Assembly (NCBI GenBank): GCA_003161495.1 | Contig: PMOP01000480.1 | Coordinates: 1 to 6,233 of the forward strand | Origin: Acidobacteriota bacterium | Lineage (GTDB): Bacteria > Acidobacteriota > Terriglobia > Acidiferrales > UBA7541 | Length of the DNA: 6,233 nucleotides | Reading direction: 5' to 3' | Shown: one piece after another, positions 1-5,949 of the stretch | How positions within the stretch are numbered: the first letter of the stretch is position 1 | Layout of the letters: each line of letters begins with the position of its first letter | Made by a program: the position numbers and the translations under genes | Notes under the pieces: generated by a model | Databases searched by the model: none | What the model was told of the DNA's origin: nothing | What the model saw: only the letters and a program-made list of their open reading frames with translations

Positions 1-555
1 CCGGTCGATGTGCGCGTGATCGCCGCCACGAACAAGGAACCTGAGCAGGCTGTGGCCAAAGGTGAATTGCGGCAGGACCTTTATTTCCGCCTGAATGTTT
101 TTCATATTCTGTTGCCGCCGTTGCGCGATCACAAGGAAGACATCCCTCTTCTCGTGGAACACATTTTGCGCGAGCTGAACACCAAGCACGGACGCCACGT
201 CCGCGGCGTGAATCCCGACGTGCTCGATCTGTTCGCAAGTTATTCCTGGCCGGGCAATGTACGCGAGCTTCGTAATGTGCTGGAACGCGCCGCGATTGTT
301 TCCGATCGCGATCTGATTGGCCGCGCCAGTTTGCCCACGGATTTCGGCCATGCTCCCGCGGCAGCGGCCTCCGAACTGGCCTCGCTGCGTTTTCCGCTGG
401 GAACCACGGTGGAAGCGGCCGAACGCGAATTGATTTTGCAAACGCTCGCCTCAACGAATAACAAAACACGCGCCGCCGAACTCCTGGGGATCAGCCTGAA
501 AACTCTGCACAACAAGCTGAAGGAATACGAGGCAGCAAAAGCTCACTCGCAATGA
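1..555 (+). CDS. Sigma-54-dependent response regulator, NtrC family, C-terminal part (5' truncated by window)
   Basis: The frame is open from the first base, so only the last 184 residues are visible; the receiver domain and the ATP-binding Walker motifs lie outside. Visible parts are the second half of the AAA+ sigma-54 interaction domain: VRVIAATN at visible residues 4-11, the RQDLYFRLNVF and LPPLRDHKEDIPLL blocks at about 24-51, and the WPGNVREL sensor-II block at 83-90. A Fis-type helix-turn-helix follows at about 142-176 (TRAAELLGISLKTLHNKLKEY region). Proteins of this family hydrolyse ATP to remodel sigma-54 RNA polymerase at enhancer-dependent promoters. The stop lies 16 bp before the histidine kinase start, so this is almost certainly the cognate regulator in one operon. 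Target genes cannot be read from here. Because the AAA+ and DNA-binding parts look intact, I expect a functional protein. The internal GTG at base 10 is not a real start. Confidence 0.95.
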   Translation, partial: PVDVRVIAATNKEPEQAVAKGELRQDLYFRLNVFHILLPPLRDHKEDIPLLVEHILRELNTKHGRHVRGVNPDVLDLFASYSWPGNVRELRNVLERAAIVSDRDLIGRASLPTDFGHAPAAAASELASLRFPLGTTVEAAERELILQTLASTNNKTRAAELLGISLKTLHNKLKEYEAAKAHSQ

Positions 556-571
556 GGGGCCGGGCAACTCC

Positions 572-2488
572 ATGCAACTTCGCCTGAAAACAAAGATTAC
601 TCTGACCACGGCGGCGCTGGTCCTCGCTGTCGTAGGCGTGAATTCGACGATCTACGTCATGAACCTCACGAGGCAGGTCATCCGGCAAGCGGACGATCGA
701 GCGCAACTCGTGTCCCGGCACATTTTTTTTGAGGCGCAGAACGCGCTGGTGGACGCCGCCAAATCGGGCCAGACGCCGGCGTCGGACAGCGCCGAGGATT
801 TGCGCGGCTATGTCCAGCGTGCGTTCGACGATAGCGCTCCGCTGGCCTCCTCCATCGATGCCGAAGTCGGATACTCCCCGCTGATTTACGAGATTTCTAT
901 AACGGATGTCGGCGGCGCCGTGTTGGTCTCCAGCGACAAATCCCTGCCCGGGAAATCCGCGCCCGAAAGGACCAGGCTTTCGCGGCTTGTTTCCAGTGGC
1001 TTTGTGGATCAGCTCAAGGTGCTCTACGGCCCGCCGCGCGCGTACGAAGTGGACTACGCATTTCAAATCGGGCCTCCGGGCAACCAGATCCCGTTCGGAG
1101 TCGTTCGGGTTGCGGTGCAGACGGGCTTGTTGCGGATCAGCATCACCCCCGCGCTGCGTTCAGCCGCGATTATTGCTCTGGTCTCTGTGGGAATTTCTGT
1201 TTTGCTCGCGGCGATCGTGAGCAGCATTTCCCTGGGACCGCTCAAAAGAATCACCGCGCAATTGGACCGCATTTCCAAAGGCGAATTCGATCAGACGCCG
1301 CTCGATCGCGAGGATGAATTCGGACAGGTCAGCTCAAAAATCAGCCAGATTGGAATGCAACTCCGCGGCGTCAGGGAAATTTTCAGCAATTTACGCGAAA
1401 ATATCGACCAGGTTCTCGGCGGGCTCGACGACGGCTTGCTGCTTTTTTCCGTCGATGGCCGCGCAGTCATGGTGAGTCCTGCTGTGGAACGCTTTCTTTC
1501 CACGCCTTCGGATCAACTTCTGGGACGCCGCGCGGAAGATATTTTTCCTCCTGATCATGAAGCCCGCGAAGCAATCAAAGTGCAGAATGGCGAACTCGTT
1601 CCCGTGGCTTCCGCCGAAGTGGTGCTTTCCGGCATCGATGGCCCGCCGCGCAGGGTCGGCGTCAGCGTCGAAGTCATCGGCGAAGGCGACGCGCGAATGG
1701 GCACCCTCGTGAAATTCAAGGACCTTGAGTCCAGGGAGCGCATTGGCACGCAATTGCAGGTTTCCGAACGCCTCGCCAACCTCGGACGAATCACCGCGGG
1801 CGTGGCCCACGAAGTGAAAAATCCCCTGAACTCGATGCGCATCTGGCTGGAAAATCTGAAAGCCAGCTTGCCCGATGTGGATGGATTGCCGCTGCAGGCT
1901 GTCCGCGTTTTGGACAACGAAATCGACCGGCTGGACAGCGTGGTGAAACGCTTTCTCGATTTCACGCGTCCACCGGAGATGCATCAGGAGGAATCCAGCC
2001 TGAAGGAACTTCTGGAAGGGGTTCTGGCGGTGGAGCGGCCCGAGTTTGACAAGGCGGGCATCAAGGTCGAGGCCCGCCTGGACGCCGACGTGCCGAGCGT
2101 CCTGGTCGACCAGCCTTTATTACAACAAGCTTTACTTAATTTGTTCGTAAATGCTCTCGAAGCCATGCCCGGCGGGGGACAACTTTTCGTTTCGCTTCAC
2201 CGGCGCGGAGAAATGGCCGAGATGGAAATTCGCGACACCGGCCGCGGCATCGCTCCCGAACACCGCCAGCGCATTTTCCAGCTTTTCTTCACGACGCGCC
2301 CTGGAGGCAGCGGGATCGGGCTGGCCAGCGCCTTTCGAACTGTACAATTACATAATGGTTCCATAGAATTCGTTTCGGAGGTTGGACGCGGCACGGCGTT
2401 TCGAATCACCCTGCCGCTGGCTCACCAGATGGAATCCGCGCTTACCCGTCCACGGGACCCCAGCGCGGCCATCGCGAGGAGTCTGTGA
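572..2488 (+). CDS. Membrane sensor histidine kinase, NtrB/AtoS/ZraS type (TM-sensor-TM-HAMP-PAS-HisKA-HATPase)
   Basis: A 638-residue kinase. The layout is a transmembrane segment at about 10-31, an extracytoplasmic region of about 160 residues (32-192) that I cannot assign to a named sensor family, a second membrane segment at about 196-220, a HAMP-like linker at about 221-270 (LGPLKRITAQLDRISKGEFD), and a PAS-like domain at about 275-390. The HisKA domain carries the phospho-accepting His413 in VAHEVKNPLNSM. The HATPase domain has an N box (Asn523 and Asn527 in LLNLFVNALEAM), G1 DTGRG at 555-559, the F-box FF at 572-573 and G2 GSGIGLA at 579-585. All residues needed for autophosphorylation are present. 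The ATG is preceded by a GAGGGG-like ribosome site about 12 bases upstream. It sits 16 bp behind the NtrC-type regulator, its presumed phosphotransfer partner. The stimulus is unknown; the sensor region faces the periplasm. Confidence 0.95.
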   Translation: MQLRLKTKITLTTAALVLAVVGVNSTIYVMNLTRQVIRQADDRAQLVSRHIFFEAQNALVDAAKSGQTPASDSAEDLRGYVQRAFDDSAPLASSIDAEVGYSPLIYEISITDVGGAVLVSSDKSLPGKSAPERTRLSRLVSSGFVDQLKVLYGPPRAYEVDYAFQIGPPGNQIPFGVVRVAVQTGLLRISITPALRSAAIIALVSVGISVLLAAIVSSISLGPLKRITAQLDRISKGEFDQTPLDREDEFGQVSSKISQIGMQLRGVREIFSNLRENIDQVLGGLDDGLLLFSVDGRAVMVSPAVERFLSTPSDQLLGRRAEDIFPPDHEAREAIKVQNGELVPVASAEVVLSGIDGPPRRVGVSVEVIGEGDARMGTLVKFKDLESRERIGTQLQVSERLANLGRITAGVAHEVKNPLNSMRIWLENLKASLPDVDGLPLQAVRVLDNEIDRLDSVVKRFLDFTRPPEMHQEESSLKELLEGVLAVERPEFDKAGIKVEARLDADVPSVLVDQPLLQQALLNLFVNALEAMPGGGQLFVSLHRRGEMAEMEIRDTGRGIAPEHRQRIFQLFFTTRPGGSGIGLASAFRTVQLHNGSIEFVSEVGRGTAFRITLPLAHQMESALTRPRDPSAAIARSL

Positions 2489-3045
2489 TGCAAAAAAAAC
2501 AACTTCTCGCGCTGCTCTGCATCCTCTTTGCCGGCTTGGCCGGCTGCGCGACCAAAAAAATCGTGCGGGCGGCGCCGCCCTCCGTGAGCACGCCTCCTCC
2601 CGAAGATACTTCGCCGATGCCTTCGCCGGAAACTCCTCCGCCGGTGGATACCACGGAAGAACCCGCGCCTGAGGTGCCTTCACCGGCTCCGCCACCTTCG
2701 CCAGGCAAGCGACCCGCCGCGCCTAAGCGGCCGGGACCGACGGAGGCGGAAACAGCCGAGCCGGCACCGGCGAAACCGGCGGCACCGCAGATTTCGCCGC
2801 AACTCTCCGCCAGTGACCTGGAGGCGACGAAGAAAAGCACGACCAGGAACATCACCATCGCGGAACAGAATCTGCAGGTCGGGAGCGGGAAGCAGCTCAA
2901 CGCGGCGCAAACCGACTTGACGGGAAAAATAAACGGATTCCTCAAGCAGGCTCACGAAGCCATCTTGGCCGACGACTGGGTCCGCGCGCAGAACCTGGCC
3001 GAAAAAGCGCGTGTGCTATCCGCGGAACTCGTAAAATCGTTTTAA
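2488..3045 (+). CDS. Proline-rich lipoprotein of unknown function, translationally coupled to the kinase
   Basis: A 185-residue protein beginning with a type II signal peptide: a KK charge, a hydrophobic stretch (LLALLCILFAG) and the lipobox L17-A18-G19-C20, so Cys20 should be lipidated. Residue +2 is Ala, which in the E. coli sorting rule favours the outer membrane. Residues about 29-100 form a low-complexity linker rich in Pro, Ala and Glu, long enough to reach across periplasm or peptidoglycan. Residues about 107-185 look like a compact helical domain (EQNLQVGSGKQLNAAQTDL, then FLKQAHEAILADDWVRAQNLAEKARVLS). I chose the ATG at 2488, which overlaps the kinase TGA by one base, because GAGGAG at 2476-2481 is ideally spaced; the GTG one codon earlier is less likely. 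Coupling to the two-component genes suggests a role in the same envelope response, but the function is not recognisable. Poly-A runs of 8 and 7 lie near the start. Confidence 0.85.
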   Translation: MQKKQLLALLCILFAGLAGCATKKIVRAAPPSVSTPPPEDTSPMPSPETPPPVDTTEEPAPEVPSPAPPPSPGKRPAAPKRPGPTEAETAEPAPAKPAAPQISPQLSASDLEATKKSTTRNITIAEQNLQVGSGKQLNAAQTDLTGKINGFLKQAHEAILADDWVRAQNLAEKARVLSAELVKSF

Positions 3046-3056
3046 CCAGCCTGCAT

Positions 3057-3085
3057 TTGCTATTCGCGAATAGCGAAGCTATACT
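3057..3085 (+). promoter_or_regulatory. Promoter of the winged-helix gene, predicted leaderless
   Basis: A -35-like TTGCTA at 3057-3062 and a -10 TATACT at 3080-3085 are separated by exactly 17 bp. A start about seven bases after the -10 would fall at base 3092, the A of the ATG. There is no Shine-Dalgarno sequence in front of that ATG, which fits a leaderless transcript. The spacer is filled by a palindrome (separate entry). This promoter is read from sequence only. Confidence 0.6.
3059..3082. promoter_or_regulatory. Candidate operator: perfect 16-bp palindrome plus overlapping inverted repeat between -35 and -10
   Basis: GCTATTCGCGAATAGC at 3059-3074 is identical to its reverse complement. 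A second inverted repeat overlaps it, ATAGC-GAA-GCTAT at 3070-3082, so the GCTAT half-site occurs three times in 24 bp (forward, reverse, forward). The palindrome occupies most of the spacer and abuts the -10, the classic position for a repressor that blocks RNA polymerase. The protein encoded immediately downstream has a predicted winged helix, so autoregulation is the simplest inference. Confidence 0.6.
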
Positions 3086-3091
3086 CGCTTC

Positions 3092-3625
3092 ATGCCCTTA
3101 AAGCCACAAGACGTCGTGGTTCTAGTAAAGCTCCTTGAATACAACGGTGCCCGGCCCTCGTATGCTCAAATTGCCAAAGAACTTTTCTTAAGTGTCTCTG
3201 AAGTTCATGCTTCCGTTCAGCGCTCGAAACAAGCCCATTTGCTTGGGGGAACGGCTCTAAATGAAACTCCCAATAAGCCTGCCTTGGAAGAGTTTTTGAT
3301 CCATGGGCTTAAATACGCCTTCCCTCCAGAGCGAGGCGAACTTACCCGCGGTGTGCCCACTGGTTACGCGGCCGAGCCGCTTAAGAGTCGAATTTCAGCG
3401 GGGACTGACCCTCCCCCTGTTTGGCCTTATCCCGAGGGAAAGACTCGAGGATATTCATTTGCTCCTCTATATAAGACTGTACCGAAAGCGGCGCTGCGCG
3501 ATCTCTTTCTCTACGAGATGCTGACGCTTATCGACGCCATTCGTGATGGAAGGTCTCGCGAGCGGAGTCTTGCCGAAAAAGAGCTCAAAGCAAGGTTATA
3601 TTCACCGCGACATGCCGAACTCTAA
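3092..3625 (+). CDS. Winged-helix/HTH-like protein, probable partner of an AbiEii-like nucleotidyltransferase
   Basis: A 177-residue protein. Residues about 5-52 read as a helix-turn-helix or winged-helix fold: PQDVVVLVKLLEY, then PSYAQIAKELFLSVSEVHASVQR, where roughly 34-46 would be the recognition helix. The rest (EEFLIHGLKYAFPPERGELTRGVPT, then PPVWPYPEG and FAPLYKTVPKAALRDLFLYEMLTLIDAIRDG) matches from memory a conserved bacterial family of unknown function usually encoded just before an AbiEii/AbiGii-type nucleotidyltransferase. That family link is recollection, not a search result. The ATG at 3092 is preceded by a promoter rather than a ribosome site. GC content is clearly lower than in its neighbours (45% by hand count over 3181-3300, against 70% at 4441-4500 in thiO), suggesting horizontal acquisition. 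The frame is intact. A role as transcriptional autorepressor and antitoxin-like protein is inferred. Confidence 0.8.
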   Translation: MPLKPQDVVVLVKLLEYNGARPSYAQIAKELFLSVSEVHASVQRSKQAHLLGGTALNETPNKPALEEFLIHGLKYAFPPERGELTRGVPTGYAAEPLKSRISAGTDPPPVWPYPEGKTRGYSFAPLYKTVPKAALRDLFLYEMLTLIDAIRDGRSRERSLAEKELKARLYSPRHAEL

Positions 3626-3779
3626 TATTGACCTTCTCAAGGGAGTGGCCCGACACCTGGGACAGTCAATTGCGATTGCCAATTCTGCAGAATAGACTGG
3701 TGAAAATCTCACGACAGTGATGCAAGAGAAGCTCACGCGTTACGAGAGTCAAGGAACTCAACTCCGACTTGTAAACTGA
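3612..3779 (+). pseudogene. Remnant of an AbiEii-like nucleotidyltransferase gene (N-terminus only, amber stop)
   Basis: An ATG at 3612 overlaps the last 14 bases of the winged-helix gene in another frame and gives MPNSNIDLLKGVARHLGQS before a TAG at 3693-3695. The opening residues resemble the start of AbiEii-type nucleotidyltransferases, which continue with a conserved FVGG core; that core is absent. After the TAG the same frame stays open for 27 codons (TGENLTTVMQEKLTRYESQG and on) to a TGA at 3777-3779. Nothing in that stretch is recognisable as the catalytic domain, and fewer than 60 codons remain of a gene that normally has a few hundred. A large deletion or replacement is likely, leaving the first gene without its partner. 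The alternative is two unrelated short frames with no function. Confidence 0.5.
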
Positions 3780-3791
3780 TAAGATATTGGC

Positions 3792-4937
3792 GTGAAAACG
3801 TACGATGCGGTGATTGTCGGCGGGGGCATCATTGGCGGATCGATTGCCTTCGATCTGGCGCGGCGAAATCTGCGCGTTGCCGTGCTGGACCGGCAGGAAC
3901 TCATGCGTGAGGCCTCCTGGGCGGCTGCGGGAATGTTATCACCGGCCCCGGATTGTCCGTCGGCGATTCCGCTTGTTCCGCTGGGACGCGCGAGCCTCGC
4001 GCTGTATCCGAAATTTGTCGAGGCCGTGGAAGTCGCGTCGGGGATGCGCACCGGTTATCGGAATGGTGGCGCAATCGAAATCATTTGCCATGGCGATGTG
4101 GGACGCGAATTAAGCACGCTCGTGGCGCTGCTTCACGGACTGGGACTCGCCTGTGAACCGCTGCCGCTCGACGAAGCCAGGAAAATGGAACCTGCGCTCG
4201 GGCGGGATGCTCGCGCGGCGGCATTTCTTCCCGACGAATGTTCGATTGAACCGCGGGCACTCACGGCTGCGGTACTCGTTGCTGCGGAGTCCGCGGGAGC
4301 GGCGCTGTGCCCCGGTGTCGAAGTGACTTCACTCCTGTTCAGTGAAAAGAAATGCGCGGGAGTAAAAACTTCCAGTGGCGAAATTTTTCACGCGGCGCAG
4401 GTGGTGCTCGCCGCGGGCTGCTGGTCGTCACAAATTCCCGAGGCCGCGCCGTATGCGCCGACACTTCCCGTGCGCGGCCAGATGGCTGCGTTGCGGCATT
4501 TCGGGACGCCCATTCAATATGTGTTGCGCTCCGAGCGCGGTTACCTTGTACCCCGCGGCTTGGAGAGCCCACAGACGCTGGTGGTGGGCAGCACGATTGA
4601 AAACGCGGGCTATGAAAAGCGCGTCACTTCGGGTGGGATCGAAAAAATCCTTTCGGCGGCGAATGAACTTGCACCCCTACTCGAGAAGGCGGAAATCCTC
4701 GAGACCTGGTGCGGCTTGCGCCCAGGCACTCCCGATCAACTGCCCATCCTGGGGCCCGTGGATGTCGATGGATTGCTGTTCGCCACCGGCCACTACCGCA
4801 ATGGAATTCTGCTCGCTCCCATCACAGCGAAACTGATCGGCGAGTGGATCGCCGAGCGCAGGACCAGCATGGATTGGGAGGCGTTCAGCCCGCTGCGATT
4901 CCTTGGGGCGAAAGAGAACCGTTCCGTAACAGCATGA
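3792..4937 (+). CDS. thiO: Glycine oxidase ThiO (FAD-dependent, DAO family)
   Basis: A 381-residue FAD-dependent oxidoreductase, the usual length for ThiO. The N-terminal Rossmann fingerprint VIVGGGIIGGS (G10-x-G12-x-x-G15) ends at the acidic Asp33 that should bind the FAD ribose, and ASWAAAGMLSP at 41-51 is typical of the family. The C-terminal CGLRPGTPDQLPILGP (307-322) and GHYRNGILLAPITAKLI (333-349) are strong glycine oxidase/ThiO signatures, with Arg310 the likely carboxylate-binding residue. The enzyme oxidises glycine with O2 to iminoglycine (glyoxylate plus ammonia after hydrolysis) and H2O2; dehydroglycine feeds thiazole formation in thiamine synthesis. It acts in the cytoplasm. No thiS, thiG or other thiamine gene is visible nearby. 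The GTG start is chosen because the FAD motif begins ten residues later. It lacks a convincing ribosome site; TAAGAT at 3780-3785 is a possible -10, with no good -35. Confidence 0.9.
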   Translation: MKTYDAVIVGGGIIGGSIAFDLARRNLRVAVLDRQELMREASWAAAGMLSPAPDCPSAIPLVPLGRASLALYPKFVEAVEVASGMRTGYRNGGAIEIICHGDVGRELSTLVALLHGLGLACEPLPLDEARKMEPALGRDARAAAFLPDECSIEPRALTAAVLVAAESAGAALCPGVEVTSLLFSEKKCAGVKTSSGEIFHAAQVVLAAGCWSSQIPEAAPYAPTLPVRGQMAALRHFGTPIQYVLRSERGYLVPRGLESPQTLVVGSTIENAGYEKRVTSGGIEKILSAANELAPLLEKAEILETWCGLRPGTPDQLPILGPVDVDGLLFATGHYRNGILLAPITAKLIGEWIAERRTSMDWEAFSPLRFLGAKENRSVTA

Positions 4938-5000
4938 CCAGCCTTGCTGATAAATCTATATCATAATTTTACTCTGTATTAATATTTTGGTGGGCTTACT
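4938..5000. other. AT-rich convergent intergenic stretch
   Basis: Between the end of thiO and the inverted repeat the sequence turns strongly AT-rich (TAAATCTATATCATAATTTT region). I see no gene in it, nor a hairpin followed by a T run on either strand, so no standard intrinsic terminator can be assigned here. Confidence 0.5.
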
Positions 5001-5075
5001 GTAGGACGGGCTTCAGCCTGTCGGGTTTGCTCGTTGCGTCCGATCGAAAAACCGACATGCTGAAGCCCGTCCTAC
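5001..5075. repeat. REP-like long inverted repeat (GTAGGACGGGCTTCAGCC type)
   Basis: The arms at 5001-5024 and 5052-5075 are reverse complements over 24 bp with a single mismatch (5018/5058), enclosing a 27-base loop. Transcribed from either side this would fold into a very stable hairpin. It lies between two convergent genes and ends on the first base of the complement of the minus-strand gene's TAG stop. There is no T run after it in either direction, so it may act as an mRNA 3' end stabiliser or a weak bidirectional terminator rather than a canonical one. I recall this motif as a frequent intergenic repeat in Acidobacteriota; copy number here cannot be checked. Confidence 0.8.
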
Positions 5076-5896
5076 TAAAAAGGCGGCAGGCCGCGCCTGG
5101 GTTCACGATCGGGCGGTGGAGAAAACGTGAAGGCTCGGACGGGACCCGTGAAATTGATGCGGCTGGCGTCGATATAGACGGGCCGGTCAAGGATAATGTC
5201 AACGCTTGTGCCGCGTGGAAGTTGCAGCTCGGGACCGCGCGTGAGTAGTACCGTAGCAAGCCCCACTGCCGCGCCAACGCCGGCTCCGATGCCCGCGCCC
5301 GCTCCGCTTTGCGATGCGATGGCTCCAATGCCCGCGCCTGCTCCGGTCGTTTCGATGACGGTTCCGGCATCATGCGCCTTGTTCGTATCTCCGTGAATTT
5401 TTCCTTCCTTGTCGGTCGATTCATTTCCGGTTGTGCCCGCATTCGTCGGGACGGCGTTGAAATCCACTGTGTAGCCGTTCGCGAAGATCATGCTATTGAG
5501 CCGCATGCGGATTTCTCCCGTGCCTTTTACCTTGCCGGGGCGCTGGGCTTCCACAATCTCACCCTGCACATACGATCCAACAGGAATCACAATGCGATTC
5601 TGGATCGAAATCGGAAAAACCGTTTGAAAATAGACCGGATCGCCAGGCTTGGCATTTCGCGTGGTCAACGAATTTTCGAGGGTCAATGGCAGGCGAGTGC
5701 CCGATGGAACGACAACCCATTCCGGCGCGGTCTTCGTCGCGGAATCCGCGGCTCCCGCGGGTGCTCCCTGTCCCGATAAGGGCGCGGGAGCTTCCGCTGC
5801 GGGAGGATGCACGGGCCCAGCCGGCTGTTGCGCGGGAAGCGTTCCCGCGCCTACAAGAAAGGCCGCGAAGGCCAGCAACGAAGATTGTATGTTCAT
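5075..5896 (-). CDS. Secreted/periplasmic protein with VirB10/TrbI-like elements and a glycine zipper
   Basis: A 273-residue protein with a Sec-type signal peptide (MNIQSSLLAFAAFLVGAG, likely cleavage after LPA at residue 22). An Ala/Pro-rich linker runs to about residue 58. Residues 61-150 (VVVPSGTRLPLTLENSLTTR, KPGDPVYF, IPVGSYVQGEIVEA) and 224-243 (LQLPRGTSVDIILDRPVYID) resemble the first and last strands of the VirB10/TrbI C-terminal domain, which in conjugation systems forms an outer-membrane channel. Between them, at 185-213, is a Gly/Ala repeat (GAGAGIGAI, then GAGAGIGAGVGAAVG) like glycine-zipper membrane segments. No other conjugation or secretion gene is present, so I read it as a stand-alone envelope protein, not part of a type IV system. 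The ATG is supported by GAGGAAA just upstream and by the signal peptide beginning there. The stop codon touches the REP-like hairpin. Confidence 0.8.
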   Translation of the reverse strand: MNIQSSLLAFAAFLVGAGTLPAQQPAGPVHPPAAEAPAPLSGQGAPAGAADSATKTAPEWVVVPSGTRLPLTLENSLTTRNAKPGDPVYFQTVFPISIQNRIVIPVGSYVQGEIVEAQRPGKVKGTGEIRMRLNSMIFANGYTVDFNAVPTNAGTTGNESTDKEGKIHGDTNKAHDAGTVIETTGAGAGIGAIASQSGAGAGIGAGVGAAVGLATVLLTRGPELQLPRGTSVDIILDRPVYIDASRINFTGPVRAFTFSPPPDREPRRGLPPF

Positions 5897-5900
5897 ATAA

Positions 5901-5907
5901 TTTCCTC
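5901..5907 (-). promoter_or_regulatory. Ribosome binding site of the VirB10/TrbI-like gene
   Basis: On the minus strand GAGGAAA is followed by TTAT and the ATG at 5896-5894. The GAGG core sits seven bases from the ATG. This fixes the start and supports the annotated signal peptide. Confidence 0.8.
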
Positions 5908-5949
5908 GATAGCTGCTTGGATGCGGATTCCAAATCCCAGGACGCCGGG

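Noticed and set aside
10..12. GTG at base 10 as start of the response regulator
   Set aside because: The frame is open to base 1 and the residues before it (PVD) continue the conserved AAA+ block, so the gene is cut by the window edge.
491..1066. Long minus-strand open frame (191 codons) opposite the kinase gene
   Set aside because: It lies antisense to well-supported kinase coding sequence, has no recognisable domain, and is expected in GC-rich DNA.
1391..1984. Minus-strand open frame of 197 codons
   Set aside because: Shadow of the PAS/HisKA region of the kinase; the sense frame carries conserved motifs and the antisense frame carries none.
2485..2487. GTG as start of the lipoprotein gene
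   Set aside because: It would only add one Met; the next codon, ATG at 2488, is better spaced from GAGGAG.
2442..2945. Minus-strand Gly/Ser-rich frame of 167 codons
   Set aside because: Its low complexity mirrors the Pro-rich linker of the lipoprotein on the other strand.
5001..5080. Inverted repeat as a canonical rho-independent terminator
   Set aside because: The stem is long, but the loop is 27 bases and no U run follows in either direction; the short A run after it is on the wrong strand for + transcripts and on the leading side for the minus-strand gene.
4996..5442. Minus-strand frame (148 codons) covering the hairpin
   Set aside because: It overlaps the secreted-protein gene in a different frame and has no motif; the annotated frame has a signal peptide and ribosome site.
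5075..5896. Type IV secretion or conjugation locus
   Set aside because: Only one VirB10/TrbI-like protein is present, with a cleavable signal peptide and no ATPase, relaxase or other Vir/Trb gene in view.
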